Source: Roseateles oligotrophus (lineage in GTDB: Bacteria; Pseudomonadota; Gammaproteobacteria; Burkholderiales; Burkholderiaceae_C). From it: DNA of 64,000 nt. Each line of letters opens with the position of its first letter. Positions within the stretch are counted from its first letter, which is position 1. Positions 8,827 through 18,436 of the stretch are shown one piece after another. A program made the translations under genes and the position numbers. The stretch spans positions 1-64,000 of the forward strand of contig NZ_JACHLP010000011.1 in assembly GCF_014204525.1 (NCBI RefSeq), written 5' to 3'. Under the pieces are notes generated by a model, which was given only the letters and a program-made list of their open reading frames with translations, ran no database searches and was not told the origin of the DNA.

Positions 8827-9855
8827 TCAGATCTCCGCCCGCGACTGGCGGCTCATCAAAAGCTCGACCGCCTCGGCCGGGCTCAGCCGGCCCTCCAGCA
8901 CGGCCACCACGGCGGCGGTGATGGGCATGTCCACGCCCTTGGCCTGGGCGCGGGCCAGCACGGTGGGCGCGCTGTAGACGCCCTCGGCCACATGGCCCAG
9001 ATCGCGCAAGATCTGCGCCAGCGGCAGGCCTTCGGCCAGCAGCAGACCGACGCGGCGGTTGCGCGACAAATCGCCCGTGGCCGTCAGCACCAGATCACCC
9101 ATGCCCGAGAGGCCCATAAAGGTTTCGCCGCGTGCGCCCAGGGCCAGGCCCAGACGCAGCATCTCGGCCAGGCCACGGGTGATCAGGGCGGCGCGGGCGT
9201 TCAGGCCCGGCGCATCGCCAATCCCAGCGGTCCGCTCGGCCCGCAGGCGCAGGCCGTCGGCCGTGCCGACGGCAATCGCCATCACATTCTTGACCGCCCC
9301 GCCGACCTCCACGCCCACCGGGTCGTTGGAGGTGTAGACCCGCAGGCGCTCGCTGTGGAAGGCCTCCACCGCCGCCTGGGCCAGGGCCTCGTCCTCGCTG
9401 GCCGCCACCAGGGCGGTGGGTTGGCCGGCCGCCACCTCCTGCGCAAAGCTGGGGCCGGACAAAATACCGACCCGCAGGCGCGGCTGCACCTGGCGGGCGA
9501 TCTCATGGCCCAGCAGGCCGCTGCCGGCCTCAAAGCCCTTGCACAGCCACAGCACCCGCGCTCCGTCCGGCAGGCTGGCCAGCATGGCGCGCAGCGCCGC
9601 CATGGGCGTGGCCACGATGATCAGGCCGGGCTCGTCGGACTGGGTGGCATGCGCCACGGCCAGGGCCAGATCGGACTCGATCCGCAAGGCCGACGGCAAG
9701 CTGGCCTCGGGCAGATAGTGGCTGTTGCGGCCCTGCTCGCGCATCGCCTGCACTGCCGCGGCGTCGCGGGCCCACAAGAGCACCTCGTGGCGCGCGGCCG
9801 CCTGGATGGCCAGGGCCGTGCCCCAGGCACCCGCCCCTAAAACGCTGATCTTCAT
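8827..9855 (-). CDS. gpsA: glycerol-3-phosphate dehydrogenase [NAD(P)+]
   Basis: A 342-residue GpsA that reduces dihydroxyacetone phosphate to sn-glycerol-3-phosphate for phospholipid synthesis. It shows the NAD-binding [28 protein letters not shown] and the catalytic Lys region [11 protein letters not shown]. Length is normal. It lies downstream of secB, as in many beta- and gammaproteobacteria. Confidence 0.97.
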   Translation of the reverse strand: MKISVLGAGAWGTALAIQAAARHEVLLWARDAAAVQAMREQGRNSHYLPEASLPSALRIESDLALAVAHATQSDEPGLIIVATPMAALRAMLASLPDGARVLWLCKGFEAGSGLLGHEIARQVQPRLRVGILSGPSFAQEVAAGQPTALVAASEDEALAQAAVEAFHSERLRVYTSNDPVGVEVGGAVKNVMAIAVGTADGLRLRAERTAGIGDAPGLNARAALITRGLAEMLRLGLALGARGETFMGLSGMGDLVLTATGDLSRNRRVGLLLAEGLPLAQILRDLGHVAEGVYSAPTVLARAQAKGVDMPITAAVVAVLEGRLSPAEAVELLMSRQSRAEI

Positions 9856-9896
9856 GCTGGCAGAAATTGGCTGGTCAAAAGGTCTGGACCGAAAGA

Positions 9897-9931
9897 CAAA
9901 CGCCCCGACTGAAATCCAGCGAGGGCGTTTG
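9897..9931 (-). terminator. possible terminator or attenuator hairpin between secB and gpsA
   Basis: A perfect 9-bp inverted repeat (CAAACGCCC / GGGCGTTTG) with a 17-base loop lies in the 133-base secB-gpsA gap. On the minus strand it is followed by a short T-rich stretch (TTTGTCTTT). It may only partly terminate, since gpsA lies downstream on the same strand. Confidence 0.45.
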
Positions 9932-9988
9932 CAGGGTTGGATTCAAACCCCAATCGCGCGGCGCGATGGCGGGGCTTGGCACTCGTTC

Positions 9989-10450
9989 TTAGTTGAGCGT
10001 GGGGGCCGCTGCGGCGGCTTCGCGCTGCGCTTGCTGAGCTTCGAACATGGCCTGGAAGTTGACTTCCGACAGCAGCACGGGCGGGAAGCCGGCGCGGGTG
10101 CAGACGTCCGAGACGATGGCGCGCAGATAGGGGTAAATCATCTGCGGGCAGACGATGCCCAGAATGCCTTCGACCTGCTCTTGCGGCACGTAGCGGATCT
10201 CGAAGATGCCGGCCTGCTTGGCCTCGATCAGGAACAGGGTCTTGTCGCCCACCTTGGTGGTCACGGTGGCGGTCACGCAGACCTCGAACACGCCTTCGGC
10301 CACCGGCTCGGCCGACAGGGCCAGATTGATGTCCACTTGCGGCTGGGTTTGCTCCAGCAGGATCTGCGGTGCATTGGGTTGCTCCAGCGACAGATCCTTC
10401 AGATACATGCGCTGAATCTGGAATACGGGGGTGTTGTTCTCTTCGGCCAT
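9989..10450 (-). CDS. secB: protein-export chaperone SecB
   Basis: A 153-residue SecB that keeps Sec-dependent precursors unfolded and hands them to SecA. Family motifs include [19 protein letters not shown], the [15 protein letters not shown] stretch and [15 protein letters not shown], then [14 protein letters not shown]. The tail is Ala/Gln rich. It lies between grxC and gpsA in the usual proteobacterial order. Confidence 0.97.
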   Translation of the reverse strand: MAEENNTPVFQIQRMYLKDLSLEQPNAPQILLEQTQPQVDINLALSAEPVAEGVFEVCVTATVTTKVGDKTLFLIEAKQAGIFEIRYVPQEQVEGILGIVCPQMIYPYLRAIVSDVCTRAGFPPVLLSEVNFQAMFEAQQAQREAAAAAPTLN

Positions 10451-10458
10451 GGTGGTTT

Positions 10459-10497
10459 TCCAAAAAAAGTGAGGCCCGCGGACGAGGCCACGGGCTT
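10459..10497 (-). terminator. possible terminator upstream of secB
   Basis: On the minus strand the inverted repeat GCCCG / CGGGC (arms 10491-10495 and 10474-10478) is followed within 5 bases by seven T residues. The site falls between the grxC stop and the secB start, so it could end grxC mRNA or act as a leader structure for secB. Confidence 0.35.
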
Positions 10498-10543
10498 GCG
10501 CAGCGATTATGGCCCAGCGTTTATGACTCTCTCGTGGGGGTCT

Positions 10544-10566
10544 GCCCGCTCTTGAGAAAGGCGGGC
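10544..10566 (-). terminator. possible hairpin after grxC
   Basis: A 6-bp inverted repeat (GCCCGC / GCGGGC, 11-base loop) lies just beyond the grxC stop. It has no T-run, so it may be an mRNA-stabilising hairpin rather than a terminator. Confidence 0.3.
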
Positions 10567-10572
10567 CCGCCC

Positions 10573-10833
10573 TCAGGCTGCTTGCAGCAGCGGCTGCAGG
10601 CCACCACGCTGGTCCAGGGCGATCAAATCATCGCAACCGCCCACATGGGTGTCGCCGATGAAGATCTGCGGCACGGTGCGGCGGCCGGTCAGGCTCATCA
10701 TGGCCTCACGCGCCGCCGGATCCAGATCGATACGCACTTCCTCGATCTGTTCCACCCCACGCTGCTTCAGCAAGGCCTTGGCCCGGATGCAGTAGGGGCA
10801 GACCTGGGTGGTGTACATCTTCACGGCAGCCAT
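10573..10833 (-). CDS. grxC: glutaredoxin 3
   Basis: An 86-residue glutaredoxin with active site CPYC ([14 protein letters not shown]), the cis-Pro loop TVPQIFIGD and the glutathione-binding GGCDDL. It reduces disulfides and mixed glutathione disulfides in the cytoplasm. It is flanked by the rhodanese gene upstream and secB downstream, the standard cluster order. Confidence 0.97.
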   Translation of the reverse strand: MAAVKMYTTQVCPYCIRAKALLKQRGVEQIEEVRIDLDPAAREAMMSLTGRRTVPQIFIGDTHVGGCDDLIALDQRGGLQPLLQAA

Positions 10834-10853
10834 CGTCGTTCTTCTCTCTCAGT

Positions 10854-11273
10854 TCAAGCGGTTTTCTCAATCGGCAGATTGGCTTCGCGCCAGGCATTCA
10901 AGCCGCCGGCCAGGGGCTGGGCCTTTTCATAGCCCAGCTTGCGCAGCATGCCAGCGGCACGGGCGGCGCGGGCGCCGCTCTGGCACACCAGTACCAGGGG
11001 CAGGGCCTTGTTGCTGGGCAGGGACTTGTGGCCCTCCAAGCTGCTAAGCGGAATATTGCGCGCACCGGCCACATGGCTTTTGGCGAACTCCTCGGGCTCG
11101 CACACATCGATCAACACCGCCTTCTCGCGGTTGATCAGGCGCACCGCGTCCTGGGTGGAAAGCGCAGCGCCTTGGCTGCTCTTGGCCAGGGCCGGCCACA
11201 GCAACAAGCCACCGGAGGTCACGGCGGCCAGAAGCAAAATCCAGTTGTCGAGCAAGAAGTTCAAGGGGAGCAT
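10854..11273 (-). CDS. membrane-anchored rhodanese-like protein
   Basis: 139 residues. An N-terminal membrane helix ([20 protein letters not shown]) is followed by one rhodanese domain whose catalytic Cys lies in [17 protein letters not shown]. Likely role: sulfur/persulfide transfer at the inner membrane; the acceptor is unknown. The start at 11273 places the helix at the very N-terminus. It is upstream of grxC-secB-gpsA and divergent from gpmA. Confidence 0.92.
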   Translation of the reverse strand: MLPLNFLLDNWILLLAAVTSGGLLLWPALAKSSQGAALSTQDAVRLINREKAVLIDVCEPEEFAKSHVAGARNIPLSSLEGHKSLPSNKALPLVLVCQSGARAARAAGMLRKLGYEKAQPLAGGLNAWREANLPIEKTA

Positions 11274-11372
11274 CCAGAAATGGGGGAAGCCGGGATTATA
11301 GAAAGCCTCATCGAGCGGCTCGATAGAATGCCCCAGCCCAAGGTGGGCAGTCCCAACAGAGAACCCCGCTCC

Positions 11373-12116
11373 ATGTACAAAATCGTGCTCATTCGCCATG
11401 GCGAATCCACCTGGAATCTCGAAAACCGCTTCACCGGCTGGACCGATGTGGACCTGACCCCCACGGGCGTCGAACAGGCCAAGCAGGCCGGCCGCCTGCT
11501 CAAGGAGGCTGGCTTCGACTTCGACATCACTTACACCTCCATGCTCAAGCGCGCCGTCTGGACGCTCTGGCATACCCTGGACCAGATGGACCGCACCTGG
11601 CTGCCCGTGGTGCACAGCTGGCGCCTGAACGAGCGCCATTACGGCGCCCTGCAAGGCCTGAACAAGGGCGAGACGGCCAAGAAGTTTGGCGACGAGCAGG
11701 TGCTGGTCTGGCGCCGCAGCTATGACACGCCGCCGCCGGCCCTGGAGGCCAGCGACGCCCGTAGCGAGCGCAGCGATCTGCGCTACGCCAAGATGAACCC
11801 GCAGGACATTCCGCTGACCGAATGCCTGAAGGACACGGTCGAGCGCGTGCTGCCCTTCTGGAACGATAGCGTGGCCCCGGCCATCAAGCTGGGCAAGCGC
11901 GTCGTCATCGCCGCCCACGGCAATAGCATCCGCGCCCTGGTCAAGTATCTGGACGGTATCGCCGACGATGCCATCGTGGGTGTCAACATCCCCAACGGCA
12001 TTCCCCTGGTCTACGAGCTGGACGAGAACCTCAAGCCCATCAAGAGCTACTACCTGGGCGACGCCGAGGCCGCGGCCAAGGCCGCCGCTGCGGTGGCCAG
12101 CCAGGGCAAGGCCTAA
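11373..12116 (+). CDS. gpmA: 2,3-bisphosphoglycerate-dependent phosphoglycerate mutase
   Basis: A 247-residue dPGM that interconverts 3- and 2-phosphoglycerate in glycolysis. The catalytic His motif [11 protein letters not shown], the [14 protein letters not shown] signature and the second His motif [16 protein letters not shown] are all present. A short Ala-rich tail follows. It is divergent from the rhodanese gene, and hyi starts 6 bases after its stop. Confidence 0.97.
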   Translation: MYKIVLIRHGESTWNLENRFTGWTDVDLTPTGVEQAKQAGRLLKEAGFDFDITYTSMLKRAVWTLWHTLDQMDRTWLPVVHSWRLNERHYGALQGLNKGETAKKFGDEQVLVWRRSYDTPPPALEASDARSERSDLRYAKMNPQDIPLTECLKDTVERVLPFWNDSVAPAIKLGKRVVIAAHGNSIRALVKYLDGIADDAIVGVNIPNGIPLVYELDENLKPIKSYYLGDAEAAAKAAAAVASQGKA

Positions 12117-12122
12117 GCGGCC

Positions 12123-12917
12123 ATGCCCCGCTTTGCGGCCAATCTCAGCATGCTCTACCCGGAGCATGCCTTGGTAGACCGCTTTGCGGCGGCGGCGGCC
12201 GATGGCTTCGAGGCCGTCGAAATCCTCTTCCCCTACGAGCTTGCCGCCGCTGAATTTGCCACTCTGTTGAAGCGTTATGGCCTGCACCTGGCCCTCTTCA
12301 ACGCCCCACCGGGCGACTGGGCGGCGGGCGAGCGCGGTCTGGCCTGCCTGGCCGGGCGCGAGGCCGAGTTCCAGGCCGGCATCCAGCAAGCCCTGGCCTA
12401 TGCCCAGGCCCTGGCCTGCCCGCGCATCCATGTGATGGCCGGCCTGCTGGCCGCCGGGGATGACGCTGAAGCAGCCCGGCAGCGCTATATCGCCAATCTG
12501 CGCTGGGCCGCCGCGCAGGCCGCACATTTGGGGCTGCAGCTCTGCATCGAGCCCATCAACGGCCGCGATATGCCGGGCTATTTCCTGCAAGGCCAGGAGC
12601 AGGCTCGTGCGCTGATCCAGGCCATCGCCGCGCCCAATCTGCGCCTGCAGATGGACCTCTACCACTGCCAGATCAGCCAGGGCGATGTGAGCACCCAGCT
12701 GCGCTTGAATATGGCGTCAGGCCTGCTGGCCCATGTGCAGATCGCCGGCGTGCCGGCGCGCCAGGAGCCCGACCAGGGCGAGCTGCGGGCCGAGCATCTG
12801 CTGGCCCTGCTGGACGAGCTGGGCTACACCGGCCATGTGGGCTGCGAATACCGGCCGCGCGCCAACACCCGCGCCGGCCTGGCCTGGCTCAGGCCTTGGC
12901 AGCCAGCAAAACCCTGA
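12123..12917 (+). CDS. hyi: hydroxypyruvate isomerase family protein
   Basis: A 264-residue TIM-barrel isomerase of the Hyi/OtnI family, which converts hydroxypyruvate to tartronate semialdehyde or acts on related 2-oxo sugars. Motifs include NLSMLYPE near the start, CIEPINGRDMPGYFL, LQMDLYHCQI and the C-terminal GCEYRPRA with catalytic Glu. It follows gpmA by 6 bases, so the two are co-transcribed. Its last 29 bases overlap the end of the convergent prs-like gene. Confidence 0.85.
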   Translation: MPRFAANLSMLYPEHALVDRFAAAAADGFEAVEILFPYELAAAEFATLLKRYGLHLALFNAPPGDWAAGERGLACLAGREAEFQAGIQQALAYAQALACPRIHVMAGLLAAGDDAEAARQRYIANLRWAAAQAAHLGLQLCIEPINGRDMPGYFLQGQEQARALIQAIAAPNLRLQMDLYHCQISQGDVSTQLRLNMASGLLAHVQIAGVPARQEPDQGELRAEHLLALLDELGYTGHVGCEYRPRANTRAGLAWLRPWQPAKP

Positions 12918-13788
12918 TCGTTTCTGCCAACAGCGGCGTGATGCTGAGCGCATTGCTGGCATGGGGCACGCTATTGCTGCTCCAGACATGGCGCACGCCG
13001 GCCGCCTGCAGATCGGCAATGGCCGAGCCATTGAACAAGCCATGGGTCACGGCCACGTCGATGGACAGGGCGCCGCGCGCCAGCAAGCCCTGAGCCGCAC
13101 CCATCAGCGTGCGGCCGGTGGAGGCCATATCGTCCAGCAAGACCACGGGCCGGCCACGCACATCGATCTCGGGCAGGGCCAGCGTGACCGCGTGGTCGCC
13201 ATGGCGGACCTTGCGGCCGACGCCGAAGTCCAGGCCGCTGCTCTGGGCCGCCTCGCGCACCCACTGGGCCGATTCTTCATCGGGCCCGATCAAGACCGCC
13301 CCCGGCACCCGCTCCGCCACCCAGGCCCCCAGCAGGGGCGCGGCCGACAGGGCAATGCCAGCGCCGGCGGGCATCACCTCGTCCAGACTGCTGATGCGGT
13401 GCAGATGCGGGTCCAGGGTGATGAGATGGTCGAAGAACTGGCTCAGCAGCTTGGCGATATGGCGCTGGCTGACGGCCTCGCCGGGCGTGAACTCCATGTC
13501 CTGGCGCATATAGGCCAGATAGGGCGAGACCAGCAGCAGGCGTCGCGCGCCCAGCTCGCGCGCGGTCGGCGCGGCAATCATCAGCTCGGTCAGCTTTTCA
13601 TTCGGCTGCTGCAGGCCGCGCAGCAACAGCACCGTCTCGGGCAGGGGCTTGGGCAGGACCAGGCGCAGCTCGCCGTCGGGAAAGCGGTGGCGCTGGATCG
13701 GCCGCATCTCCACACCCAGGGCCTGGGCCAGCTCCTGAGCCAGTTGGGCTTCTTCCTCAAAAGCCAGCAGCAGCGCGGCTGTATTCAT
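12889..13788 (-). CDS. ribose-phosphate pyrophosphokinase-like protein
   Basis: 299 residues with tandem phosphoribosyltransferase-type folds as in PRPP synthase. It has the PRPP loop VVLLDDMASTGRTL, LVSPYLAYMRQDMEF and DPHLHR. It is shorter and more divergent than the housekeeping Prs (about 315 residues), which I would expect elsewhere on the chromosome, so this is likely the divergent paralogue common in Burkholderiales. GAAGG precedes the ATG. It lies downstream of plsC, and its 3' end overlaps hyi. Confidence 0.8.
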   Translation of the reverse strand: MNTAALLLAFEEEAQLAQELAQALGVEMRPIQRHRFPDGELRLVLPKPLPETVLLLRGLQQPNEKLTELMIAAPTARELGARRLLLVSPYLAYMRQDMEFTPGEAVSQRHIAKLLSQFFDHLITLDPHLHRISSLDEVMPAGAGIALSAAPLLGAWVAERVPGAVLIGPDEESAQWVREAAQSSGLDFGVGRKVRHGDHAVTLALPEIDVRGRPVVLLDDMASTGRTLMGAAQGLLARGALSIDVAVTHGLFNGSAIADLQAAGVRHVWSSNSVPHASNALSITPLLAETIRVLLAAKA

Positions 13789-13824
13789 CGCAAAACCTTC
13801 CCCTGATGGGCCCAGCACCGTAAC

Positions 13825-14562
13825 TCAGTGAAGCGCCAGGCCCTCTGTGATTTGATCGCGCACATGCTCGGCCATGGCGCGGCGATCGGCATGGTTGCAG
13901 CTCAGCGAGCCCAGCACATCCACCCTCACCCCCATGCCCTGCGCCTTGGCCACCATCCACAGGCTTTGCACAATCGTCGTGCCGCCGATGAACTGGGCCG
14001 CCGTGCTGAAGCGCTGGCCCGGCTCATGCCAGCGCAGCACCAGGGGCTGCAGCGGCACCTCGGTGGCGATGGCGGCCTGCAAGAGATTGCCGTGGAAGGG
14101 CAGCAGCTCGGGCCCGGCGCCGGTCGTGCCCTCGGGGAAGACCGCCACCGTATCGCCGCTCTTGAGCGCATCGGCCATCTGGTGCACCACCCGCAAGGCA
14201 TCGCGCTTGCTGCTGCGTTCGATGAACAAGGTGCCCACGCCGCCCACCAGCCAGCCCACCACCGGCCAATGCCGCACATCGGCCTTGGAGACAAAGCGCG
14301 CCTCGGGCAGCACCGCGTGCACGGCGGCGATGTCCAGCCAGGAGATATGGTTGGCCACGATCAGCTTGGCCCCTGGCCGCGGCGTGCCGCTGGTCTCCAG
14401 GCGCACGCCCAGAATGGCCAGCATCTGACCCGACCAGCGCTTGACCCGCCGATGGCGCTCGGCCGGGCTCATGCCCTCAAAGCGCAGCTGGATCAGATAG
14501 AGCGCCTGCAGGATGTGCAAGCCCAGGCGCAGCAAGCGCCAGATGCCGATCAGGCCGCGCAT
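13825..14562 (-). CDS. plsC: 1-acyl-sn-glycerol-3-phosphate acyltransferase (PlsC-like)
   Basis: A 245-residue lysophosphatidic acid acyltransferase. An N-terminal membrane segment is followed by the catalytic NHISWLD (HX4D), substrate motif VFPEGTTG and FVSKADVRHWPVVGWL. It acylates lysophosphatidic acid at the inner membrane. The start at 14562 is one base beyond the pyrC' stop codon, so the two are coupled. Membership in a pyrimidine operon is a Burkholderiales trait rather than a metabolic link. Confidence 0.9.
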   Translation of the reverse strand: MRGLIGIWRLLRLGLHILQALYLIQLRFEGMSPAERHRRVKRWSGQMLAILGVRLETSGTPRPGAKLIVANHISWLDIAAVHAVLPEARFVSKADVRHWPVVGWLVGGVGTLFIERSSKRDALRVVHQMADALKSGDTVAVFPEGTTGAGPELLPFHGNLLQAAIATEVPLQPLVLRWHEPGQRFSTAAQFIGGTTIVQSLWMVAKAQGMGVRVDVLGSLSCNHADRRAMAEHVRDQITEGLALH

Positions 14563-14563
14563 C

Positions 14564-15883
14564 TCAGCGGGCAGCGGCCGGCGAGGCCTCGAAAGCGATA
14601 TGCCCGGCCACCACCGTGGCCCGCACCCGCGCCGGCAGCTCGAAGCCGCTGGTCTCGAAGGCAAACGGCGTGTGCTTGCCCTGGCTGCTCAAGGCCTCCG
14701 GCGTCACGGCCCAGTGCGCATTCGCGTCGAACACGCAGACATCGGCCACGCCGCCCTGCACCAGGCGGCCGGCACTGGCCGAGAGCGAACCCAGGGCATG
14801 GCCCAGCACGGCCACCGGACCCGCGGTGACGGCGCGCAGCGCCTCCAGCTCGCCCAAGCCCTGGTCGCGGGCCCAGCGCAGGGCCAGGCTCAAGAGCAGC
14901 TCCAGGCCGGTGGCGCCGGGCGTGGCCTCGGCAAAGGGCACATTCTTCTCGTCCGCGCCCACGGGCATGTGATCGCTAACGAGCGCGTCCAGCGTGCCGT
15001 CGGCTAGGGCCAAGCGCAGAGCGTCGCGATCGCGGCCCTGGCGGACCGGCGGCGTCAGGCGCAGGGCGGGGTTGAAGTAACCGATGTCCACATCGGTGAG
15101 ATGCAGGGAGTTGATGGACACATCGGCCGTCACGGCCAGGCCTTCACGCTTGGCCGCACGCACCAGCTCCACGCCGGCAGCACTGCTGATGCGGCAGAGG
15201 TGAACCCGCGCGCCGGTGCTGCGCATCAGCTCGAAAATGGTGTGCAAGGCCACGGTCTCGGCCATCACCGGCACGCCCGACAGGCCCAGCCGCGTGGCCA
15301 CGGCGCCGCTGGCCGCCACGCCGCCCGAGAGCCAGGCATCCTGCGGGCGCAACCAGACGGTATAGCCATAGGTGGCCGCATACATCAGGGCGCGCTGCAG
15401 CACCAGGGTGTCGCGGATGGGCGATTCGGCCTGCGAGAAACCGATGCAGCCGGCCTCCGTCAGCTCGGCCATCTCGGTCAGCGAGTCACCGCTGAGATTC
15501 TTGGTCAGGGCGCCCAGGGGGAAGAGCCGGCAGCGGCTCAGCTTGCGGGCGCGGAACTTGAGCATCTCGACCAGGCCGGGCTCATCCAGCACCGGGTCGG
15601 TGTCGGGCGGGCAGACCAGGCTGGTGACGCCACCGGCGGCGGCCGCCGCCAGCTCGCTCTCCAGCATGCCCTCGTGCTCGTGGCCGGGTTCGCGCAGGCG
15701 CGCGGCCAGATCCACCAGGCCGGGGGCGACGATCAGGCCGCTGGCATCGATGATGCGCTCGGCGGCAAACTCGGTGGGCTCGCCCAGGGCGACGATGCGG
15801 CCGTTGGCGATGGCCAGATCGCCGATGCGGTCCAGGCCGGAGGCGGGGTCGATCAATCGACCGTTCTTGATCAAAATCTTCAT
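14564..15883 (-). CDS. pyrX: dihydroorotase-like PyrC' (pyrX), probably non-catalytic
   Basis: A 439-residue amidohydrolase-fold protein of the dihydroorotase family, starting [17 protein letters not shown]. The zinc-binding HxH of active enzymes (normally DLHVHLREPG) reads [10 protein letters not shown] here, and the later His-His pair is also absent. Such pseudo-dihydroorotases pair with aspartate transcarbamoylase in Pseudomonas and Burkholderia and are needed for its assembly. The gene overlaps pyrB by 4 bases (ATGA), consistent with stoichiometric co-synthesis. A true PyrC must lie elsewhere. Confidence 0.88.
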   Translation of the reverse strand: MKILIKNGRLIDPASGLDRIGDLAIANGRIVALGEPTEFAAERIIDASGLIVAPGLVDLAARLREPGHEHEGMLESELAAAAAGGVTSLVCPPDTDPVLDEPGLVEMLKFRARKLSRCRLFPLGALTKNLSGDSLTEMAELTEAGCIGFSQAESPIRDTLVLQRALMYAATYGYTVWLRPQDAWLSGGVAASGAVATRLGLSGVPVMAETVALHTIFELMRSTGARVHLCRISSAAGVELVRAAKREGLAVTADVSINSLHLTDVDIGYFNPALRLTPPVRQGRDRDALRLALADGTLDALVSDHMPVGADEKNVPFAEATPGATGLELLLSLALRWARDQGLGELEALRAVTAGPVAVLGHALGSLSASAGRLVQGGVADVCVFDANAHWAVTPEALSSQGKHTPFAFETSGFELPARVRATVVAGHIAFEASPAAAR

Positions 15884-16842
15884 GCTTCGTTTCCGGCGAG
15901 TATGGACATCACGGCCATGCGAACGGCGATGCCGAAGGTCACTTGGGGCAGGATCACGCTTTGCAGACCATCGGCCACGGTGGAGGCGATCTCCACGCCG
16001 CGGTTGATGGGGCCGGGGTGCATAACGATGGCATCAGGCTTGGCCAGCGCCAGCTTCTCGGGCGTCAGGCCGAAGTTCTTGAAGAACTCGCCGGCGCTGG
16101 GCAGCATGGCGCCGCTCATGCGCTCGTTCTGCAGGCGCAGCATGATGATGACGTCGGCGTCCTTCACGCCCTCGGCCATATCGTGGCAGACGCGCACACC
16201 CATCTCGCGCAGATCGCCGGGCACCAGGGTCTTGGGGCCGACGGCGCGGATCTCGGGCACGCCCAGGATGTTCAGCGCATGGATGTCGGAGCGGGCCACG
16301 CGCGAATGCACGATGTCGCCGACGATGGCCACCGTTAGGTTACGGAAGTCCTTCTTGAAATGCCGGATGGTGTACATGTCCAGCAGGCCTTGCGTCGGGT
16401 GGGCATGGCGGCCATCGCCCGCGTTCACCACATGCACATGCGGGGCGCAGTGCTGGGCGATCAGATAGGGCGCGCCGCTCTCGCTATGCCGCACGACAAA
16501 CATATCGGCATGCATGGCGCTCAGGTTGGCCACCGTGTCCAATAGCGTCTCGCCCTTGGCGGTGGAGCTGCGCGCGATGTCCAGGTTCAGCACATCGGCC
16601 GACAGGCGCTTGGCCGCGATCTCGAAGGTGGTGCGGGTGCGGGTGCTGTTCTCGAAAAACAGATTGAACACCGACTTGCCGCGCAGCAGCGGCACCTTCT
16701 TGACCTCGCGCTCATTGACCGACAAAAAGGTGCCGGCCGTGTCGAGGATCTGGTGGATGACGGCCTGGGGCAGGCCTTCGATGGAGAGCAGATGGATCAG
16801 CTCGCCATGCTTATTGAGTTGGGGGTTTCGTTTGGACAACAC
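15880..16842 (-). CDS. pyrB: aspartate carbamoyltransferase catalytic subunit
   Basis: About 320 residues. It catalyses carbamoyl phosphate plus aspartate to carbamoyl aspartate, the first committed step of UMP synthesis. The carbamoyl-phosphate loop [24 protein letters not shown] and MHPGPINRG are present. I prefer the GTG at 16842 because AAGGGA lies 6 bases upstream; a TTG two codons earlier is an alternative. It lies between pyrR and pyrC'. Confidence 0.96.
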   Translation of the reverse strand: MLSKRNPQLNKHGELIHLLSIEGLPQAVIHQILDTAGTFLSVNEREVKKVPLLRGKSVFNLFFENSTRTRTTFEIAAKRLSADVLNLDIARSSTAKGETLLDTVANLSAMHADMFVVRHSESGAPYLIAQHCAPHVHVVNAGDGRHAHPTQGLLDMYTIRHFKKDFRNLTVAIVGDIVHSRVARSDIHALNILGVPEIRAVGPKTLVPGDLREMGVRVCHDMAEGVKDADVIIMLRLQNERMSGAMLPSAGEFFKNFGLTPEKLALAKPDAIVMHPGPINRGVEIASTVADGLQSVILPQVTFGIAVRMAVMSILAGNEA

Positions 16843-16856
16843 GAGCAATCCCTTGT

Positions 16857-17351
16857 TTATTGAATGTCGAAACTGAATCGACCGGCCTCGTCTTTGGCGA
16901 GGCTCAGGCGTTGGGCGGCATCCAGATGGATGCGGGCGGCGGAGAAAGCAGGCTCGATGGGCAGCTCGCGACCGCCGCGGTCCACCAGCACGGCCAGCGT
17001 GACGCTGGCCGGGCGGCCGAAGTCGAACAACTCATTGATCACGGCCCGCGTGGTGCGGCCGGTGTAGAGCACATCGTCGATCAGGATCAGGTGGCGACCG
17101 CCCACGTCAAACGGCAGCTTGGTGTGATCGGCACTGGCCGACATGCCGCGCGAACCAAAGTCGTCGCGGTGCAGGCTGCTGGAGATCACGCCCGAGGCGC
17201 CGGCCAGGCCCAGATCGCGCTGCAGGCGCTCGGCCAGCCAGGCGCCGCCGGACCAGATGCCCACCAGGGCGGCCTCGGGCCGCAGCAGTTTTTGCACGCC
17301 GGCGGCCAGGTCGCCGTACAGCGCCTCCGCGTTCAGCAAGAGTGAGCTCAT
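16857..17351 (-). CDS. pyrR: bifunctional pyrimidine regulator PyrR / uracil phosphoribosyltransferase
   Basis: A 164-residue type I phosphoribosyltransferase with PRPP loop [28 protein letters not shown] and SLHRDDF. In Gram-positives PyrR is an RNA-binding attenuator. In proteobacteria it mainly salvages uracil or acts as a pyr regulator. No attenuator stem-loop is evident in the 14 bases before pyrB. It overlaps ruvX by 4 bases (ATGA). Confidence 0.92.
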   Translation of the reverse strand: MSSLLLNAEALYGDLAAGVQKLLRPEAALVGIWSGGAWLAERLQRDLGLAGASGVISSSLHRDDFGSRGMSASADHTKLPFDVGGRHLILIDDVLYTGRTTRAVINELFDFGRPASVTLAVLVDRGGRELPIEPAFSAARIHLDAAQRLSLAKDEAGRFSFDIQ

Positions 17352-17746
17352 GGATTCTCCCGAAAGAATTGTTCAAGAATCAGGGCGGCCGCCATGGCGT
17401 CCACATCGCGCGCGCCATAACTTTCGGCCTCGACGGAGGTGTAGCGCTCGTCCACCTCGTGCACCGGCAGGCCGAAGCGGCGCAGCTGGCGACCGAATTT
17501 GCGCGCCCGCAGCGTCATCTCGTGCTCGGCACCGTCCGGATGGCGCGGCAGGCCGATCACCAGGGCAGCGGGCTGCCATTCCTGGATCAGCTTGGCGATG
17601 GCCTGCATGCGTGCCTCGCCGTCCTGGGTCAGCGTCGTCAGGGGCTGGGCGCTCTGGGTGAAGCGTGTGCCGCTGGCCACGCCGGTGCGGCGGGTGCCGA
17701 AATCAAAGGCCAGAAAGGACTGCTGCGCTGCGGGAGCCGGGCTCAT
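17348..17746 (-). CDS. ruvX: Holliday junction resolvase RuvX (YqgF)
   Basis: A 132-residue YqgF/RuvX RNase H-fold nuclease. It has the first acidic motif FLAFDFGTRRTGVASG, LVIGLPRHPDG and the C-terminal VDERYTSVEAE, ending with DAMAAALILEQF. It resolves recombination junctions or processes 16S pre-rRNA. The start at 17746 follows a GAAGGGTG element. It is downstream of yqgE and overlaps pyrR. Confidence 0.93.
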   Translation of the reverse strand: MSPAPAAQQSFLAFDFGTRRTGVASGTRFTQSAQPLTTLTQDGEARMQAIAKLIQEWQPAALVIGLPRHPDGAEHEMTLRARKFGRQLRRFGLPVHEVDERYTSVEAESYGARDVDAMAAALILEQFFRENP

Positions 17747-17773
17747 TGAGGCACCCTTCGGCCTGCGGCCTGT

Positions 17774-17806
17774 CCCGCCAAGCGGGAGCGAGCTTGCTTG
17801 GGGCGG
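17774..17806. repeat. imperfect inverted repeat in yqgE-ruvX gap
   Basis: The 73-base yqgE-ruvX gap contains CCCGCCAAGC facing GCTTGGGGCGG, an inverted repeat with a 2-base bulge and a 12-base loop. It resembles the interspersed intergenic repeats of this bacterial group, but no second copy was identified in the window. Confidence 0.35.
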
Positions 17807-17819
17807 CCCTGCGCTGCGC

Positions 17820-18401
17820 TCATGCGTGGCCGGCCTCAAGGCTGAGCATGCGTGGGTCCACGCCCAGCAGGCCCAGGGCGCGCTCGTAGCGCAGCTCCAC
17901 CGGCGTGTCGAAGATGATCTCGGGCGAGGCCGCCACCGTCAGCCAGCCATTGCGGCCGATTTCCTCTTCCAGCTGGCCGGCGGCCCAGCCGCTATAGCCC
18001 AGGGTGACGAGGATGCGCCTGGGGCCGGCGCCATTGGACAAGGCCTCCAGCACATCGCGGCTGGTGGTCATCTCCAGGCCGCCGGGCACGGCCAGCGTGG
18101 CGTTGTAGTGGCCGCCCTTGGCGTCCAACGGTTCGTGCAGCACAAAGCCACGTTCGGTCTGCACCGGACCGCCGTAGAACACCGAGGTCTCGGCCAGCTC
18201 GTCCTGCGGGGGGCTCAGCTCGACTTTTTCAAACAGATGGCCCAGGGTCAGGGAGATGGGTTTGTTGATCACCAGGCCCAGGGCGCCCTTCTCATTGTGT
18301 TCACACAGATAGACCACGCTGCCGGCAAACGCCTCATCGGCCATGCCGGGCATTGCGATCAGAAACTGGTTGGCGAGGGCAATGCTGCTTTCTTGGCTCA
18401 T
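17820..18401 (-). CDS. YqgE/AlgH family protein (UPF0301)
   Basis: A 193-residue UPF0301 protein with the family features LANQFLIAMPGMADEAFAGS, YLCEHNEKGALGLVINKP, VFYGGPVQTERGFVLH and LGYSGWAAGQLEEEI. The function is unknown; in Pseudomonas AlgH is linked to alginate regulation by name only. It is the first gene of the operon leading into ruvX and pyrR and is divergent from the photolyase. Confidence 0.93.
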   Translation of the reverse strand: MSQESSIALANQFLIAMPGMADEAFAGSVVYLCEHNEKGALGLVINKPISLTLGHLFEKVELSPPQDELAETSVFYGGPVQTERGFVLHEPLDAKGGHYNATLAVPGGLEMTTSRDVLEALSNGAGPRRILVTLGYSGWAAGQLEEEIGRNGWLTVAASPEIIFDTPVELRYERALGLLGVDPRMLSLEAGHA

Positions 18402-18436
18402 GCGGGCATTTTATTCGTCGGCGAAACTCCCCCACC

